Shown piece by piece: positions 42,480 to 51,838 of a stretch of DNA of 62,130 nucleotides. The position numbers were made by a program, and so were the translations under genes. This DNA is from JAVVEG01 sp032251455 (GTDB lineage: Bacteria; Pseudomonadota; Gammaproteobacteria; Pseudomonadales; Pseudohongiellaceae), in contig JAVVEG010000018.1 of NCBI GenBank assembly GCA_032251455.1, forward strand, positions 1 through 62,130, given 5' to 3'. The notes under the pieces are model-generated. The model searched no databases. It was not told the DNA's origin and saw nothing but the letters and a program-made list of their open reading frames with translations. Numbering within the stretch: the first letter of the stretch is position 1; every line of letters begins with the position of its first letter.

Positions 42480-43183
42480 TCCGTTTTGACCAGGTCAGCA
42501 AGCGTTATCCGGGCGGCCATGAAGCGCTGAAACAGGTCAGTTTTGAGCTCGACAACGGCGAAATGGCCTTTCTCACTGGCCGCTCCGGTGCCGGCAAAAG
42601 CACGCTGCTCAAACTGATCATGCGCATGGAGAAGGCCAATGGCGGCCAGGTTCTGGTCAATGGCAAGAACCTCAACCGCTTGCCGGCACGGCAATTGCCT
42701 TTTTTCCGGCGTCGTATTGGCGTGGTTTTCCAGGACCATCAGTTGCTGTTTGATCGTACTGTCTTTGACAATGTTGCCTTGCCTTTACAGATAGAAGGTT
42801 ATGGCCGCGAGGAGGCAGCCCGGCGGGTGCGCGCTGCGCTGGATAAGGTGGGCCTGCTGCGCAAGGAAAAACTCAATCCTGTCGTGCTGTCGGGGGGCGA
42901 GCAGCAACGGGTTGGTATTGCCCGCGCCGTGGTCAACCGGCCAGGCATCCTGCTCGCCGACGAACCAACCGGCAATCTGGATCCTGAGCTGGCGGCTGAG
43001 ATAATGCTGTTGTTTGAACAATTCAATCAGATCGGGGTCAGTATGTTGATTGCCAGCCATGATCTGTCACTGATTACCCGGCTCAAGCATCGTATCCTGA
43101 CTCTGGATGAAGGAGTACTTATCAGTGATACCACCCATTCCGCCGCCTCGACAGTTGCCCCCACAGAGAGCCAGCGCCCATGA
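42476..43183 (+). CDS. ftsE: Cell-division ABC ATPase FtsE
   Basis: ATPase of the FtsEX complex that activates septal peptidoglycan hydrolases through EnvC-type partners. 235 residues, with Walker A GRSGAGKST, signature LSGGEQQRVGIARA and Walker B ILLADEPTGNLD. The ATG overlaps the ftsY stop (ATGA) and the gene overlaps ftsX by four bases. Confidence 0.97.
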   Translation: MIRFDQVSKRYPGGHEALKQVSFELDNGEMAFLTGRSGAGKSTLLKLIMRMEKANGGQVLVNGKNLNRLPARQLPFFRRRIGVVFQDHQLLFDRTVFDNVALPLQIEGYGREEAARRVRAALDKVGLLRKEKLNPVVLSGGEQQRVGIARAVVNRPGILLADEPTGNLDPELAAEIMLLFEQFNQIGVSMLIASHDLSLITRLKHRILTLDEGVLISDTTHSAASTVAPTESQRP

Positions 43184-44139
43184 GTCAAGCCGGGAAAGCT
43201 CACCAGAATCGTCCGCTACCAAGCCATAGCACGCAGTCCCGCCTGCAACAACATGCGGATATGGCGCTGGACAGCCTGCGCCGCTTGCGTCAGGCGCCCT
43301 TGTCCAGCCTGATGACAATCAGCGTGATCGGCATAGCGCTGCTGCTGCCAACAACCCTGATTATCGCCATGTCCGGGCTTGCCCGCCTCAGTGACAGCAT
43401 TGCAGACAGCAGTCAGATCAGCGTTTATCTGAACCCGGATGTGAGCACTGAAGTCGCCATGAATCTGCGGGCTGAACTGCTGATGAACGAGGCCATTGCA
43501 GACATCACCCTGATTACCGCCGATCAGGCTCTGGCAGAATTCCGGGAGTATTCGGGGCTTGGCAATGTACTGGATGCCCTGGATCAGAACCCCTTGCCGG
43601 CGGTTCTTGTTGCAGTCCCGGCAAGCACCGACCCCGAACAGGCCGCACAGCTTTTGCAACAGCTCCAGAATTTACCGGATGTTGCCTCGGCGCAGCTGGA
43701 CCTGCTCTGGGTTCAGCGCCTGAACAGCATCAGCACGACCGTCCAGCGGGCAGTCTGGGCTCTGGGCCTGGTGCTGGCCATGGCCGTTCTGTTTGTGGTT
43801 GGCAATACCATTCGTCTGGCCATCGAATCCAGACGTGCGGAAATTCTGGTAGTCAAGCTGGTCGGTGGCACCAACAGTTTTGTTGCCAGGCCTTTCCTCT
43901 ACACGGGTTTCTGGTACGGGCTCGGAGGGGGGCTGCTGAGCTGGCTGGCGCTGATGCTGTTGCTGGCATTCCTGAGTGGCCCGATAGGCCAGCTAATGAC
44001 CCTGTATGATCTCCCCACAGGCCTGCAACTGCCTGGCTTACCGGTTGCCCTGTTGCTGGTTGGTGGCTCTGCCCTGCTCGGCTGGCTGGGCGCCTTGCTC
44101 TCTGTCCTGCAGCATCTTGTCGCCATTGAGCCGCGATGA
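43180..44139 (+). CDS. ftsX: Cell-division permease FtsX
   Basis: Membrane partner of FtsE. 319 residues with four helices (about 45-65, 190-210, 240-262, 285-310) and a periplasmic loop of about 120 residues between the first two, rich in QAL/ED-type motifs. The cytoplasmic N-terminus is about 40 residues. Three-gene coupling with ftsY and ftsE is preserved. rpoH follows after 190 bases. Confidence 0.96.
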   Translation: MSQAGKAHQNRPLPSHSTQSRLQQHADMALDSLRRLRQAPLSSLMTISVIGIALLLPTTLIIAMSGLARLSDSIADSSQISVYLNPDVSTEVAMNLRAELLMNEAIADITLITADQALAEFREYSGLGNVLDALDQNPLPAVLVAVPASTDPEQAAQLLQQLQNLPDVASAQLDLLWVQRLNSISTTVQRAVWALGLVLAMAVLFVVGNTIRLAIESRRAEILVVKLVGGTNSFVARPFLYTGFWYGLGGGLLSWLALMLLLAFLSGPIGQLMTLYDLPTGLQLPGLPVALLLVGGSALLGWLGALLSVLQHLVAIEPR

Positions 44140-44264
44140 ACGATTATTTCTCACTCCAGGCCTTGAATTTGGCAAAAACGCCTCCATCAAGTGTTACTTG
44201 ATAGACTGATTCCAGCGCATAGCGCGCAGACCGCCTGACGGGCATCAGCTGAAAGCGCAGACAC

Positions 44265-44293
44265 TTGAACCCGGTCTTTTACAACGCTATCAT
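44265..44293 (+). promoter_or_regulatory. Predicted sigma-70 promoter of rpoH
   Basis: TTGAAC at 44265-44270 and TATCAT at 44288-44293 are separated by 17 bases. Transcription would begin near 44300, downstream of the farthest possible ATG (44265) and upstream of the starts at 44322 and 44334, so it helps to decide the rpoH start. Confidence 0.55.
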
Positions 44294-44333
44294 GCGCTGT
44301 CTGGCCGAGAACGAACAGAGGATGGAAACAACC

Positions 44334-45194
44334 ATGAGTACAGGCACAAGTTTACAAGTGATGGGCCCAATAGTTCCGGGTCGTGATCTGACTGCTTACA
44401 TCGCGTCGGTGAACAGCATTGCTGTGCTTACTCCGGAACAGGAAAGAGATCTCGCCAATCAGTATTACTATGAGAATGACGTGGATGCTGCCCGTCAGCT
44501 GGTCATGGCTCACCTGCGCTTTGTCGTGCATATGGCCAGGAGCTATTCTGGCTACGGCCTGCCGCTGGCCGATCTGATTCAGGAAGGCAATGTCGGCCTG
44601 ATGAAAGCCGTCAAGCGCTTCAACCCTGAAGTCGGTGTGCGCCTGGTTTCCTTTGCCGTGCACTGGATCAAGGCTGAAATGCACGAATTCATCCTGCGCA
44701 ACTGGCGCATTGTCAAGATTGCCACTACCAAGGCTCAGCGCAAACTGTTCTTCAACCTGCGCAGCACCAAGAAAAGCCTGGGCTGGTTGAGCAATGATGA
44801 AGCCCAGGCAGTCGCGGACGATCTGGGTGTTGACGCCAAAGTGGTCCGCTTGATGGAAGGGCGCATGAGTTCCTACGACACCGCCTTCGATGCCAGCCCG
44901 GACAGCGATGACGATGAGGCCTATACCGCTCCGGCGTATTATCTCGAGGACAGCAGCTCGGATATGGCCATTGAAATCGAGGATTCCGAGTGGGAAGAGG
45001 AAACCAACAACAATCTCTATCAAGCCATGGAACAGCTGGATGAACGCAGCCGCGACATCATCAGCAGTCGCTGGTTGGCAGATGAAAAAGCGACCCTGCA
45101 CGACCTGGCAGCCAAATACCAGGTATCCGCCGAGCGCATCCGTCAGCTGGAAAAAAATGCGATGAACAAGGTCAAGGGCATGATCGCTGCCTGA
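44334..45194 (+). CDS. rpoH: Heat-shock sigma factor RpoH (sigma-32)
   Basis: Directs RNA polymerase to heat-shock promoters. About 286 residues, matching the family. Region 2 contains the sigma-32 signature (AHLRFVVHMARSYSGYG, DLIQEGNVGLMKAVKRF, VRLVSFAVHWIKAEMHEF), the RpoH box follows (TTKAQRKLFFNLRSTKKSL), and region 4 ends QVSAERIRQLEKNAM. I use the ATG at 44334 because homologues begin at this point; an ATG at 44322 is possible, and the frame-extending one at 44265 is inside the predicted promoter. It follows ftsX as in all gamma-proteobacteria. Confidence 0.95.
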   Translation: MSTGTSLQVMGPIVPGRDLTAYIASVNSIAVLTPEQERDLANQYYYENDVDAARQLVMAHLRFVVHMARSYSGYGLPLADLIQEGNVGLMKAVKRFNPEVGVRLVSFAVHWIKAEMHEFILRNWRIVKIATTKAQRKLFFNLRSTKKSLGWLSNDEAQAVADDLGVDAKVVRLMEGRMSSYDTAFDASPDSDDDEAYTAPAYYLEDSSSDMAIEIEDSEWEEETNNNLYQAMEQLDERSRDIISSRWLADEKATLHDLAAKYQVSAERIRQLEKNAMNKVKGMIAA

Positions 45195-45204
45195 TCAGCC
45201 AACC

Positions 45205-45585
45205 ATGACCACTTTCTTCCTGATCATCGCAGCACTCAATGGTTTTATTGCCGTCACCCTCGGTGCCTTCGCCGCGCATGGCCTGAAGGCTTCTTTGGCT
45301 CCCGACCTGCTTGCCACTTTTCAGACCGGGGTCCAGTATCAGATGCACCATACCCTGGCCCTGCTTGCTGTCGGCATACTGGTTTTGCATTTTCCCGGAC
45401 AAACCCTGCTGCGCACCAGTGGCTATCTTTTCCTGGCAGGTATTGTGATATTTTCCGGCAGTCTGTACCTGTTGAGCCTGAGCGGTGTGCGCTGGCTGGG
45501 GGCCATAACCCCGATCGGCGGAGTCCTGTTTCTCGCTGGCTGGGCCACCCTGGCCCTGGCCATGTTCAATGTCCGCAATACCTGA
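45205..45585 (+). CDS. DUF423 membrane protein (YgdD-like)
   Basis: 126 residues with four hydrophobic helices and family motifs (LGAFAAHGLK, YQMHHTLALL, TPIGGVLFLAGWATL). The function is unknown in the family. It is ten bases after rpoH and may be co-transcribed with it. Confidence 0.85.
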   Translation: MTTFFLIIAALNGFIAVTLGAFAAHGLKASLAPDLLATFQTGVQYQMHHTLALLAVGILVLHFPGQTLLRTSGYLFLAGIVIFSGSLYLLSLSGVRWLGAITPIGGVLFLAGWATLALAMFNVRNT

Positions 45586-45612
45586 CTGCCACCATGGCAA
45601 TGAGTTCCTAGC

Positions 45613-45813
45613 ATGCTTGTAAACGTCAATGGCGACCCGGTAGACCTGCCCGATGAGTTCAGTGTTCTGCAGTTGCTGATGCAGCTCGGCTTGGCCCGAC
45701 AGAAAGTGGCGGTGGAACTGAACCGGGAAATCGTGCCGCGCAGTGAGTACAGCGACCGTCTGCTCCAGCCCGCAGATGTCGTGGAAATCGTCCAGGCCAT
45801 TGGTGGGGGTTAA
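45613..45813 (+). CDS. thiS: Sulfur carrier protein ThiS
   Basis: Ubiquitin-like sulfur donor for the thiazole ring of thiamine. 66 residues, beta-grasp pattern, with a C-terminal AIGGG whose last glycines are thiocarboxylated. It ends 110 bases before thiG; the stretch between holds a hairpin and a promoter-like -10, so thiG may have its own promoter. Confidence 0.92.
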   Translation: MLVNVNGDPVDLPDEFSVLQLLMQLGLARQKVAVELNREIVPRSEYSDRLLQPADVVEIVQAIGGG

Positions 45814-45849
45814 TGGCTGGAGGTTAATAGATTGAAGCTAACAAGCACT

Positions 45850-45888
45850 GCTTAGAGGCTGACCACCAACCCCTCTAAGCGGTATAAT
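45850..45888 (+). promoter_or_regulatory. Hairpin and predicted promoter upstream of thiG
   Basis: A perfect nine-base stem (GCTTAGAGG at 45850-45858, CCTCTAAGC at 45872-45880) with a 13-base loop is followed at 45883-45888 by a consensus TATAAT. A weak -35 CTGACC lies in the loop (45859-45864), 18 bases upstream of it. The stem has no T-run, so it is not a typical terminator and might be an operator. No TPP riboswitch motif was seen. Confidence 0.45.
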
Positions 45889-45923
45889 GCCAAACTTCAG
45901 TTCCATACCTGCCGGAAAACCAC

Positions 45924-46712
45924 ATGACCCAGATTGATCCACCACTGACCATCGCTGGCCGTAGCTACCAATCCCGCCTGATTATCGGCAGTGGCAAGTA
46001 TCGTGATTTTGCTGAAAACCTGGAAGCCCTGGAAGCCAGTGGTGCGGAAATGATCACTGTGGCCATTCGCCGGGTCAATCTGGGTCAGCGCAAGAATGAG
46101 CCCAGCCTGCTTGAGGTCATTTCGCCACAACGCTACACCATCCTGCCCAATACTGCCGGCTGTTATACCGCTGAGGATGCTGTGCGCACCTGCCGGATGG
46201 CTCGTGAACTGCTGGATGGGCACAAACTGGTGAAGCTGGAAGTGCTGGGTGACCAGAAAACCCTTTACCCCAATGTCACGGAAACCCTGATTGCTGCCGA
46301 AGAACTGGTCCGCGATGGCTTCGACGTGATGGTCTATACCAGTGATGACCCCTTGATCGCCAGGCGGCTGGAAGAGCTTGGCTGCGTGGCGGTTATGCCC
46401 CTGGGTGCGCCCATCGGCTCCGGCCTGGGTATCCGCAACCCCTACAATATTCGCATGATTCTGGAAAATGCCACTGTCCCCATCATCGTGGATGCCGGTG
46501 TCGGCACTGCCTCCGATGCCAGTATTGCCATGGAGCTGGGGTGTCATGGCGTGCTGATGAACACCGCCATAGCCGAAGCCAGACACCCGGTATTGATGGC
46601 CGAGGCCATGAAACATGCTGTCCTCTCAGGGCGCCAGGCATTTCTGGCCGGACGCATGCCCCGCAAACTTTACGCCAGCGCCTCCTCTCCCATCGACGGG
46701 ACTTTTTTCTAA
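45924..46712 (+). CDS. thiG: Thiazole synthase ThiG
   Basis: Forms the thiazole phosphate of thiamine from deoxyxylulose 5-phosphate, dehydroglycine and ThiS-thiocarboxylate. 262 residues; TIM-barrel with the catalytic Lys in HKLVKLEVLGD and the phosphate-binding VDAGVGTASDA. In Pseudomonas thiS, thiG and trmB are adjacent too. It ends 32 bases before trmB. Confidence 0.97.
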   Translation: MTQIDPPLTIAGRSYQSRLIIGSGKYRDFAENLEALEASGAEMITVAIRRVNLGQRKNEPSLLEVISPQRYTILPNTAGCYTAEDAVRTCRMARELLDGHKLVKLEVLGDQKTLYPNVTETLIAAEELVRDGFDVMVYTSDDPLIARRLEELGCVAVMPLGAPIGSGLGIRNPYNIRMILENATVPIIVDAGVGTASDASIAMELGCHGVLMNTAIAEARHPVLMAEAMKHAVLSGRQAFLAGRMPRKLYASASSPIDGTFF

Positions 46713-46743
46713 TCGGAACTTTTCCCAGGGACGCCAAGCAAGT

Positions 46744-47487
46744 ATGACGGGTCGTGATTCAACAAACCCTGCACCGGGGCAGACAATCCAGTTGTCTGAA
46801 GAACAGCTGCCTGAAAAACAGCTGCGCACGGTACGCAGCTTTGTGATTCGTGGTGGCCGGCTGACACCCTCTCAACAATACGCCCTGACTCATTATTGGC
46901 CCCGGTACGGCCTGGCAGCGTCAGATCATCCCTTTAACCAGCAGACTGTCTTTGGTCGCCAGGCCAGGCTGGTGCTCGAGATTGGTTTCGGCATGGGCGA
47001 TTCCCTGGTGGCCATGGCTGCAGCACAAACTGAAACCGATTTCATCGGCATTGAAGTGCATCCTCCGGGCGTCGGCAAACTGCTTGACGAGATCCATAAA
47101 CTGGGTTTGAGCAACCTCCGTATCTACCAACATGATGCCACCGAAATTCTGGCCCGCTGCTTTGCCGATGACACGCTCGATGTCATTCAGATCTTTTTCC
47201 CCGACCCCTGGCACAAGAAAAGACATCACAAACGTCGCCTGATTCAGGCTGATTTTGTTGCCCTGCTCAGCCGACGGCTGAAACGTGGAGGCATTCTGCA
47301 CCTGGCCACGGACTGGGAAAACTATGCCGAGCAGATGCTGGCCATACTCAGCGCCAACCCAACCCTGTGCAATGCGGCCGGGCAGGGACAGTACAGCGAC
47401 AGCAGTCGGCGCCAGACCACCAAGTTTGAACAGCGGGGCAGGCGCCTGGGTCACGAAGTCCGCGATTTGATTTTCGTCAAACGGTGA
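46744..47487 (+). CDS. trmB: tRNA (guanine-N7-)-methyltransferase
   Basis: Forms m7G46 in tRNA with SAM. 247 residues from the ATG at 46744; the open frame reaches back inside thiG, but those residues do not resemble the family. Motifs: LEIGFGMGDSL (SAM site), FIGIEVHPPGVGKLL, IQIFFPDPWHKKRHHKRR (catalytic). It follows thiG as in P. aeruginosa. Confidence 0.95.
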   Translation: MTGRDSTNPAPGQTIQLSEEQLPEKQLRTVRSFVIRGGRLTPSQQYALTHYWPRYGLAASDHPFNQQTVFGRQARLVLEIGFGMGDSLVAMAAAQTETDFIGIEVHPPGVGKLLDEIHKLGLSNLRIYQHDATEILARCFADDTLDVIQIFFPDPWHKKRHHKRRLIQADFVALLSRRLKRGGILHLATDWENYAEQMLAILSANPTLCNAAGQGQYSDSSRRQTTKFEQRGRRLGHEVRDLIFVKR

Positions 47488-47609
47488 CTCTGCCAGGTTG
47501 ACTGCAACCGGCTTTGATGGCTTTGCCCGGGCAGCTGCGGTATTCTCCCTTCCAGTTCCGGTATCCTTGCCCTGAATGCAGTGAGGCTGTAACGCTGCCA
47601 TGGACTTAG

Positions 47610-47623
47610 GGAACCTCTGAATA
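47610..47623 (+). repeat. Single end of the GGAACCTCTGAATA repeat family
   Basis: GGAACCTCTGAATA at 47610-47623 is preceded by TTAG (47606-47609), which fits the YTAR target seen at the complete elements. No matching right arm follows. It is probably a decayed or partial element between trmB and the TRAP receptor gene. Confidence 0.55.
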
Positions 47624-47651
47624 GTGCAAAATAACAGAGAAGAGTTGCTGT

Positions 47652-48863
47652 ATGTCCCGTTTGCAGGCCCATTGCCCCTTCCGTGTGTTTTACCACCTCA
47701 CTGCCGTGCTGACCGTGAGTCTGATACTGGCCGCCTGTGGTTCTGAAAAACTTGATGCGGGTGGCCGTGCAACTGCCATCGACCTGCCGCGCACCATTGC
47801 CTGGTCAGCTTACCCCACCGGCACCGGAGGTTACAGCCAGGCCGTTGCCATCGGCAATATTCTGCAGCGACAGTACCAGGTGAACCTGCGGGTAATCCCG
47901 GGCCGCAACGATGTCTCCCGCCTCGCTACCCTGTTGGCCGGACGCGTTCATTTTTCCGCCGGGGGCTCTGAAGCGGTCTATGCCCAGGAAGGCATCCTGA
48001 ATTTTGCCTCCCGCATTTGGGGGCCACAACCAATTCGCGCCCTGCTTTCCAATTTCTCGGAAAGCTGTTCCTTCAACTTTGCTACCGCTGCCGATGCCAA
48101 TATCAACCAGGTGAGCGATATCGCAGGAAAAAGAGTGACCTGGGTACAAGGCGCCCCTTCCCTGAACAATGCCAGCACCGCGCTGCTCTCTTTTGCGAAC
48201 CTGACCTGGGATGATGTCACGCGAGTGGAGGTGGGTGGTTACAACGGTTCGATCGAGGCTGTGATCAATGACCGGGCCGATGTGGTTGGCGGCGCCTGTA
48301 ATTCTCCTCCCTTTCTGCGTCTGGAGTCTTCTCCGCGCGGTTTGAAATGGCTGACTTTTTCGCACGATGACACGGAAGCCATCAATCGGGTGCGCAGCCG
48401 GCTGCCCTGGTATGTGCCTCACATTGCAACCGAAGGACCAGCCATTCCCCCAGAGGGCATTACCGTATTCACCTCAGCCTATCCTTTGCTGGTTGGCCTG
48501 GACGATGCCGATGACGCGACTGTCTACAACATAATCAAGGTCATGCATGAACATTACGCCAGCTATAAGGATAATGCACCTGGCGCTATGGGCTGGTTGA
48601 TGTCCAGGCAAAAATTTGAGAGCGCCTTTATTCCTTATCATGATGCCGCCGTTCGGTATTTCCGTGATATCGGTGTCTGGACTGAAGAGGCAGAAACAAA
48701 CCAGCAGAGAAATCTGGCTCGCCAACGCGTATTGAAACAGGCCTGGGAGGGTTTTCTTCCAGGGGCACCGGAAGGATATGAGGAATTTTCAAGTGCCTGG
48801 CTTGCAGCCCGTACCAGCGCCTTGGAAGCGGCGGGCATGATCACTCTGGCGGATACCCAATAA
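47652..48863 (+). CDS. TAXI-family TRAP transporter substrate-binding lipoprotein
   Basis: Periplasmic receptor of a tripartite ATP-independent transporter. 403 residues with lipobox LILAACG, then the TAXI-family fold: WSAYPTGTGGYSQAVAIGNIL, LAGRVHFSAGGSEAVYAQEG and a C-terminal helical end. The ligand is unknown; TAXI receptors often take small organic acids or amino acids. It lies 95 bases before the fused permease gene. Confidence 0.9.
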   Translation: MSRLQAHCPFRVFYHLTAVLTVSLILAACGSEKLDAGGRATAIDLPRTIAWSAYPTGTGGYSQAVAIGNILQRQYQVNLRVIPGRNDVSRLATLLAGRVHFSAGGSEAVYAQEGILNFASRIWGPQPIRALLSNFSESCSFNFATAADANINQVSDIAGKRVTWVQGAPSLNNASTALLSFANLTWDDVTRVEVGGYNGSIEAVINDRADVVGGACNSPPFLRLESSPRGLKWLTFSHDDTEAINRVRSRLPWYVPHIATEGPAIPPEGITVFTSAYPLLVGLDDADDATVYNIIKVMHEHYASYKDNAPGAMGWLMSRQKFESAFIPYHDAAVRYFRDIGVWTEEAETNQQRNLARQRVLKQAWEGFLPGAPEGYEEFSSAWLAARTSALEAAGMITLADTQ

Positions 48864-48958
48864 GTATCAATTCTCACAGTTTAACCGGCATTCAGATTTG
48901 ACGATGACTGCTGATTGCTTTCAACCAGAACTTTTATAGCGAGTCCACAGAACAGAAC

Positions 48959-50965
48959 ATGAGCAATGAAACTTCCGAGAACTCTATAGAAATAAAACAA
49001 CTGGATGCGGATATGCCTTTACTGGGCAGATATCGGGTTCTGTCCCGGCGCTGGCGGGCGGTCATGGCTGCCTTCACCGCGATCTCCACCCTGCTGGCAA
49101 TCAATCAGATCTTCAATCTTGGCTTTCTTACCGGCACTGTGCTGCTGGACAGCAGTTATCTTTACCTGATCACCGGTTTCATGCTGGCCATGGTTTTCAT
49201 CACCTTCCCCTCACGCCCTGCCAACCTGGAATTCATCCCCTGGTATGACAAGCTCATCATGGTCGTGATCGGAATCATCTTCAGTTACTTTGCCTTCAAT
49301 GCCGAGCGCATCGTCCTGGAAGCCTGGGAGTATGCGGCGCCCCCGCTCGGTATCGCCCTGGCATTGGTAACCTGGGGAATCATTCTGGAGGCGGGGCGTC
49401 GTGCCGGTGGCTGGCCAATTTTCTTCATTGTGCTGGTTATGTCCTTCTACCCGATGTATGCCCATCTCATGCCCGATGTCGTGGCCGGTATTGGCATGCC
49501 GATCCAGGATGTTGCCATTTTCCATATTCTGGGCGAGGAGAGCCTGTTCGGTATCCCCATGCAGGCCTTTGCCACCCTGGTCTTCGGCTTTCTGCTGTTT
49601 GGTGTTGCCCTGCAATTTACCGGTGGTGGACCGTTTTTCATCAACTTTGCGTTTTCCTTGCTCGGCCATATGCGTGGCGGACCCGCCAAGGTGGCCATCT
49701 TCTCCAGCGGCCTGATGGGCTCCATGAGTGGTGGCCCGATTACCAATGTGCTGACTACCGGCCCACTGACCATTCCGGCCATGCGCCGCATCGGGTTTTC
49801 CCGTGAGTACGCTGCCGGCGTCGAAGCCTGTGCCTCCACCGGTGGCGTATTGATGCCGCCCATCATGGGTGCAACGGCTTTTGTCATGGCCAGTTTTCTC
49901 AATGTCAGCTACATCACCATCGCCATAGCTGCCATTGTGCCGTCCCTGTTGTATTTTTTCGGCCTGTTCATGCAGATTGATGCCTACTCGGCACGCAAGG
50001 AGCTGAAAGGGCTGCCGGTGGAAGAACTGCCCAAGGTGGGCAAGGTTTTCCGCGAAGGATGGTACTTCATTGCGGTTTTTGTCACCCTTATCTGGATGCT
50101 GGTTTATATGCAGCGGGAGGCCACCGCACCCTTTTTTGCCACTGCGCTGCTGCTGATCATCAATCAGTTCACCGCACACCGGCTGAACCTGGAAAAATTC
50201 ATGCTGCTGGTTGCCGCCACCGGCAAACTGATGGCCGAGCTGGCCGGTATCCTTGCCGCCATCGGCCTGATCATCGGCTCGCTGGCGGTCACCGGCATGG
50301 CTGGAACCCTGGCCAACGACCTGGTCTACCTGGCCGGTGACAATGTATTGATTCTGCTGATCATGGGCGCAGCCACCAGTTTTGTGCTCGGCATTGGCAT
50401 GACGGTCACAGCAGCATACATCTTTCTGGCCATCGTGCTGGCGCCAGCGCTGACCAATGCCGGGCTCGATCCGCTGGCCTCGCATATGTTCATCATGTAC
50501 TGGGGCATGCTCAGTTTCATCACACCACCGGTTGCCCTGGCCGCGTTTGCCGCCGCGTCGGTTGCCCAGGTGTCTGCCATGCGTGCCGGTTGGGAAGCCA
50601 TGCGGCTGGGCGCTATTATTTACTTCATCCCCTTCTTCTTCGTTTTCAATCCGGCCCTGCTGCTGCAGGGAGCATGGAGCGAAATTCTGGTCGTGTTCCT
50701 GACTGCCTTGCTGGGCGTGGCGCTGGTTTCCGCCGCATTGCAGGGGTATCTGCTGGGTTTCGGACGGATCGGCAAGGGCACTTGGGGTCTACTGGCCCGT
50801 TTTTGCACAGGATTCGCCGGCTTGTTGCTGGCCATTCCTTCCGGTGGACTGTTTGGATTCAGCCTGACCCTGCTCCTGGGCAGCAGTGCCATTTTGTTGA
50901 CCTGCGGCCTGGGCATCTCACTATTGCAGGCCCGACAAGCCCAGGCTCATGCAGAGGTCCCCTGA
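48959..50965 (+). CDS. TRAP transporter permease, fused DctQ-DctM type
   Basis: A 668-residue membrane protein combining the small 4-helix and large 12-helix subunits, as is normal for TAXI-TRAP systems. Family motifs: EFIPWYDKLIMVVIG in the small-subunit part, then GGPAKVAIFSSGLMGSMSGG, VEACASTGGVLMPPIMGATA and MGMTVTAAYIFLAIVLAPAL-type segments (GIGMTVTAAYIFLAIVLAP). Driven by an ion gradient. Its stop overlaps the convergent DUF45 gene by 19 bases. Confidence 0.93.
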   Translation: MSNETSENSIEIKQLDADMPLLGRYRVLSRRWRAVMAAFTAISTLLAINQIFNLGFLTGTVLLDSSYLYLITGFMLAMVFITFPSRPANLEFIPWYDKLIMVVIGIIFSYFAFNAERIVLEAWEYAAPPLGIALALVTWGIILEAGRRAGGWPIFFIVLVMSFYPMYAHLMPDVVAGIGMPIQDVAIFHILGEESLFGIPMQAFATLVFGFLLFGVALQFTGGGPFFINFAFSLLGHMRGGPAKVAIFSSGLMGSMSGGPITNVLTTGPLTIPAMRRIGFSREYAAGVEACASTGGVLMPPIMGATAFVMASFLNVSYITIAIAAIVPSLLYFFGLFMQIDAYSARKELKGLPVEELPKVGKVFREGWYFIAVFVTLIWMLVYMQREATAPFFATALLLIINQFTAHRLNLEKFMLLVAATGKLMAELAGILAAIGLIIGSLAVTGMAGTLANDLVYLAGDNVLILLIMGAATSFVLGIGMTVTAAYIFLAIVLAPALTNAGLDPLASHMFIMYWGMLSFITPPVALAAFAAASVAQVSAMRAGWEAMRLGAIIYFIPFFFVFNPALLLQGAWSEILVVFLTALLGVALVSAALQGYLLGFGRIGKGTWGLLARFCTGFAGLLLAIPSGGLFGFSLTLLLGSSAILLTCGLGISLLQARQAQAHAEVP

Positions 50966-51729
50966 TCCACTGGCCAGAAACGGTGTTCATGCCGTTTCAA
51001 CCAGGCCATGTAGTATCGGTAATCCGGACAAACGCTGGCCACCAGTTGCCAGTACCGGGTTGAATGGTTCAGGTGACGCAGGTGGCAGGTTTCATGACAG
51101 ATCATGTAATCGATGATGGCGTCCGGGGTCAGCATGATCAGCGGGTTATATTGAATCCGGCCGGCACTGGTGCAGTGTCCCCACTTGCTGCGGGTCTTGC
51201 GAAACACGACTTCCTTCAGTCTATCGTCCAGCTGCAGATAGTACGCCAGCGCCCTCGTCCTTGCCGGCAGAATGGCCTTGGCCCTGATCAGCAACCATTT
51301 CTCCAGCAATTTTTTCGCTTTCTCCGGCGTCAGCTTATGGCCATGAATAGTCAGCGTATCGGTGCCTGCCCTGATATCCGGGGTTTGATCTGTTACAGCA
51401 GTTGTTTCTACAAAACGGATGTTGAGCGTTCTCGCCTTGTAAAAAATCTCACCCCCATTGCGAACATGCAATAACTCTTTTTGCTGTTGCTGACGTTCAT
51501 CCAGCTTGCGCACTATCCAGCGCAGGTTGGTGCTGATGAAGCACTTGATTTCCTGTTCGCTGCTGTGCAGAGGGGTGCGCACTTCCACGCCATGGCTGCG
51601 GATATACACTGCCAGCGTCCTGCGGGTCGAGCGCACCAGGGTGTAGTCAAAGGGAATTGCAGCATCGCTGCGGACAAGCCTGGGGCTGTGCTGGTGCCCA
51701 TGTCGTTGCAGGCTGCTGAACTCAGGCAT
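50947..51729 (-). CDS. DUF45 / M48-like zinc metallopeptidase (YgjP-like)
   Basis: 260 residues. The C-terminal domain carries the DUF45 pattern RKTRSKWGHCTSAGRIQYNP and the zinc motif HETCH in ICHETCHLRHLNHS, with a downstream Glu/Tyr ligand region. Family members are predicted cytoplasmic peptidases often found near UPF0758 or restriction loci; no function is established here. I start at the ATG at 51729; the frame extends to 52083 but that part lies antisense to the HIT gene and is unlikely to be coding. Confidence 0.85.
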   Translation of the reverse strand: MPEFSSLQRHGHQHSPRLVRSDAAIPFDYTLVRSTRRTLAVYIRSHGVEVRTPLHSSEQEIKCFISTNLRWIVRKLDERQQQQKELLHVRNGGEIFYKARTLNIRFVETTAVTDQTPDIRAGTDTLTIHGHKLTPEKAKKLLEKWLLIRAKAILPARTRALAYYLQLDDRLKEVVFRKTRSKWGHCTSAGRIQYNPLIMLTPDAIIDYMICHETCHLRHLNHSTRYWQLVASVCPDYRYYMAWLKRHEHRFWPVDQGTSA

Positions 51730-51838
51730 GGTACTGGCTTTCACTCTTGTAGGGGCGCGGTGCAGAGACACGGTTTGCTTGCAGTCACTATTCACGCATA
51801 ATAACGCGCATTTCCAGCACAACAAAGCGGAGCAGGCC

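Noticed and set aside
45814..45923. TPP riboswitch before thiG
   Set aside because: The CUGAGA and related TPP motifs are absent; only a hairpin and -10 are seen.
49211..50485. A 424-codon minus-strand frame inside the TRAP permease
   Set aside because: Gly/Gln/His-rich translation typical of the reverse strand of a hydrophobic membrane-protein gene.
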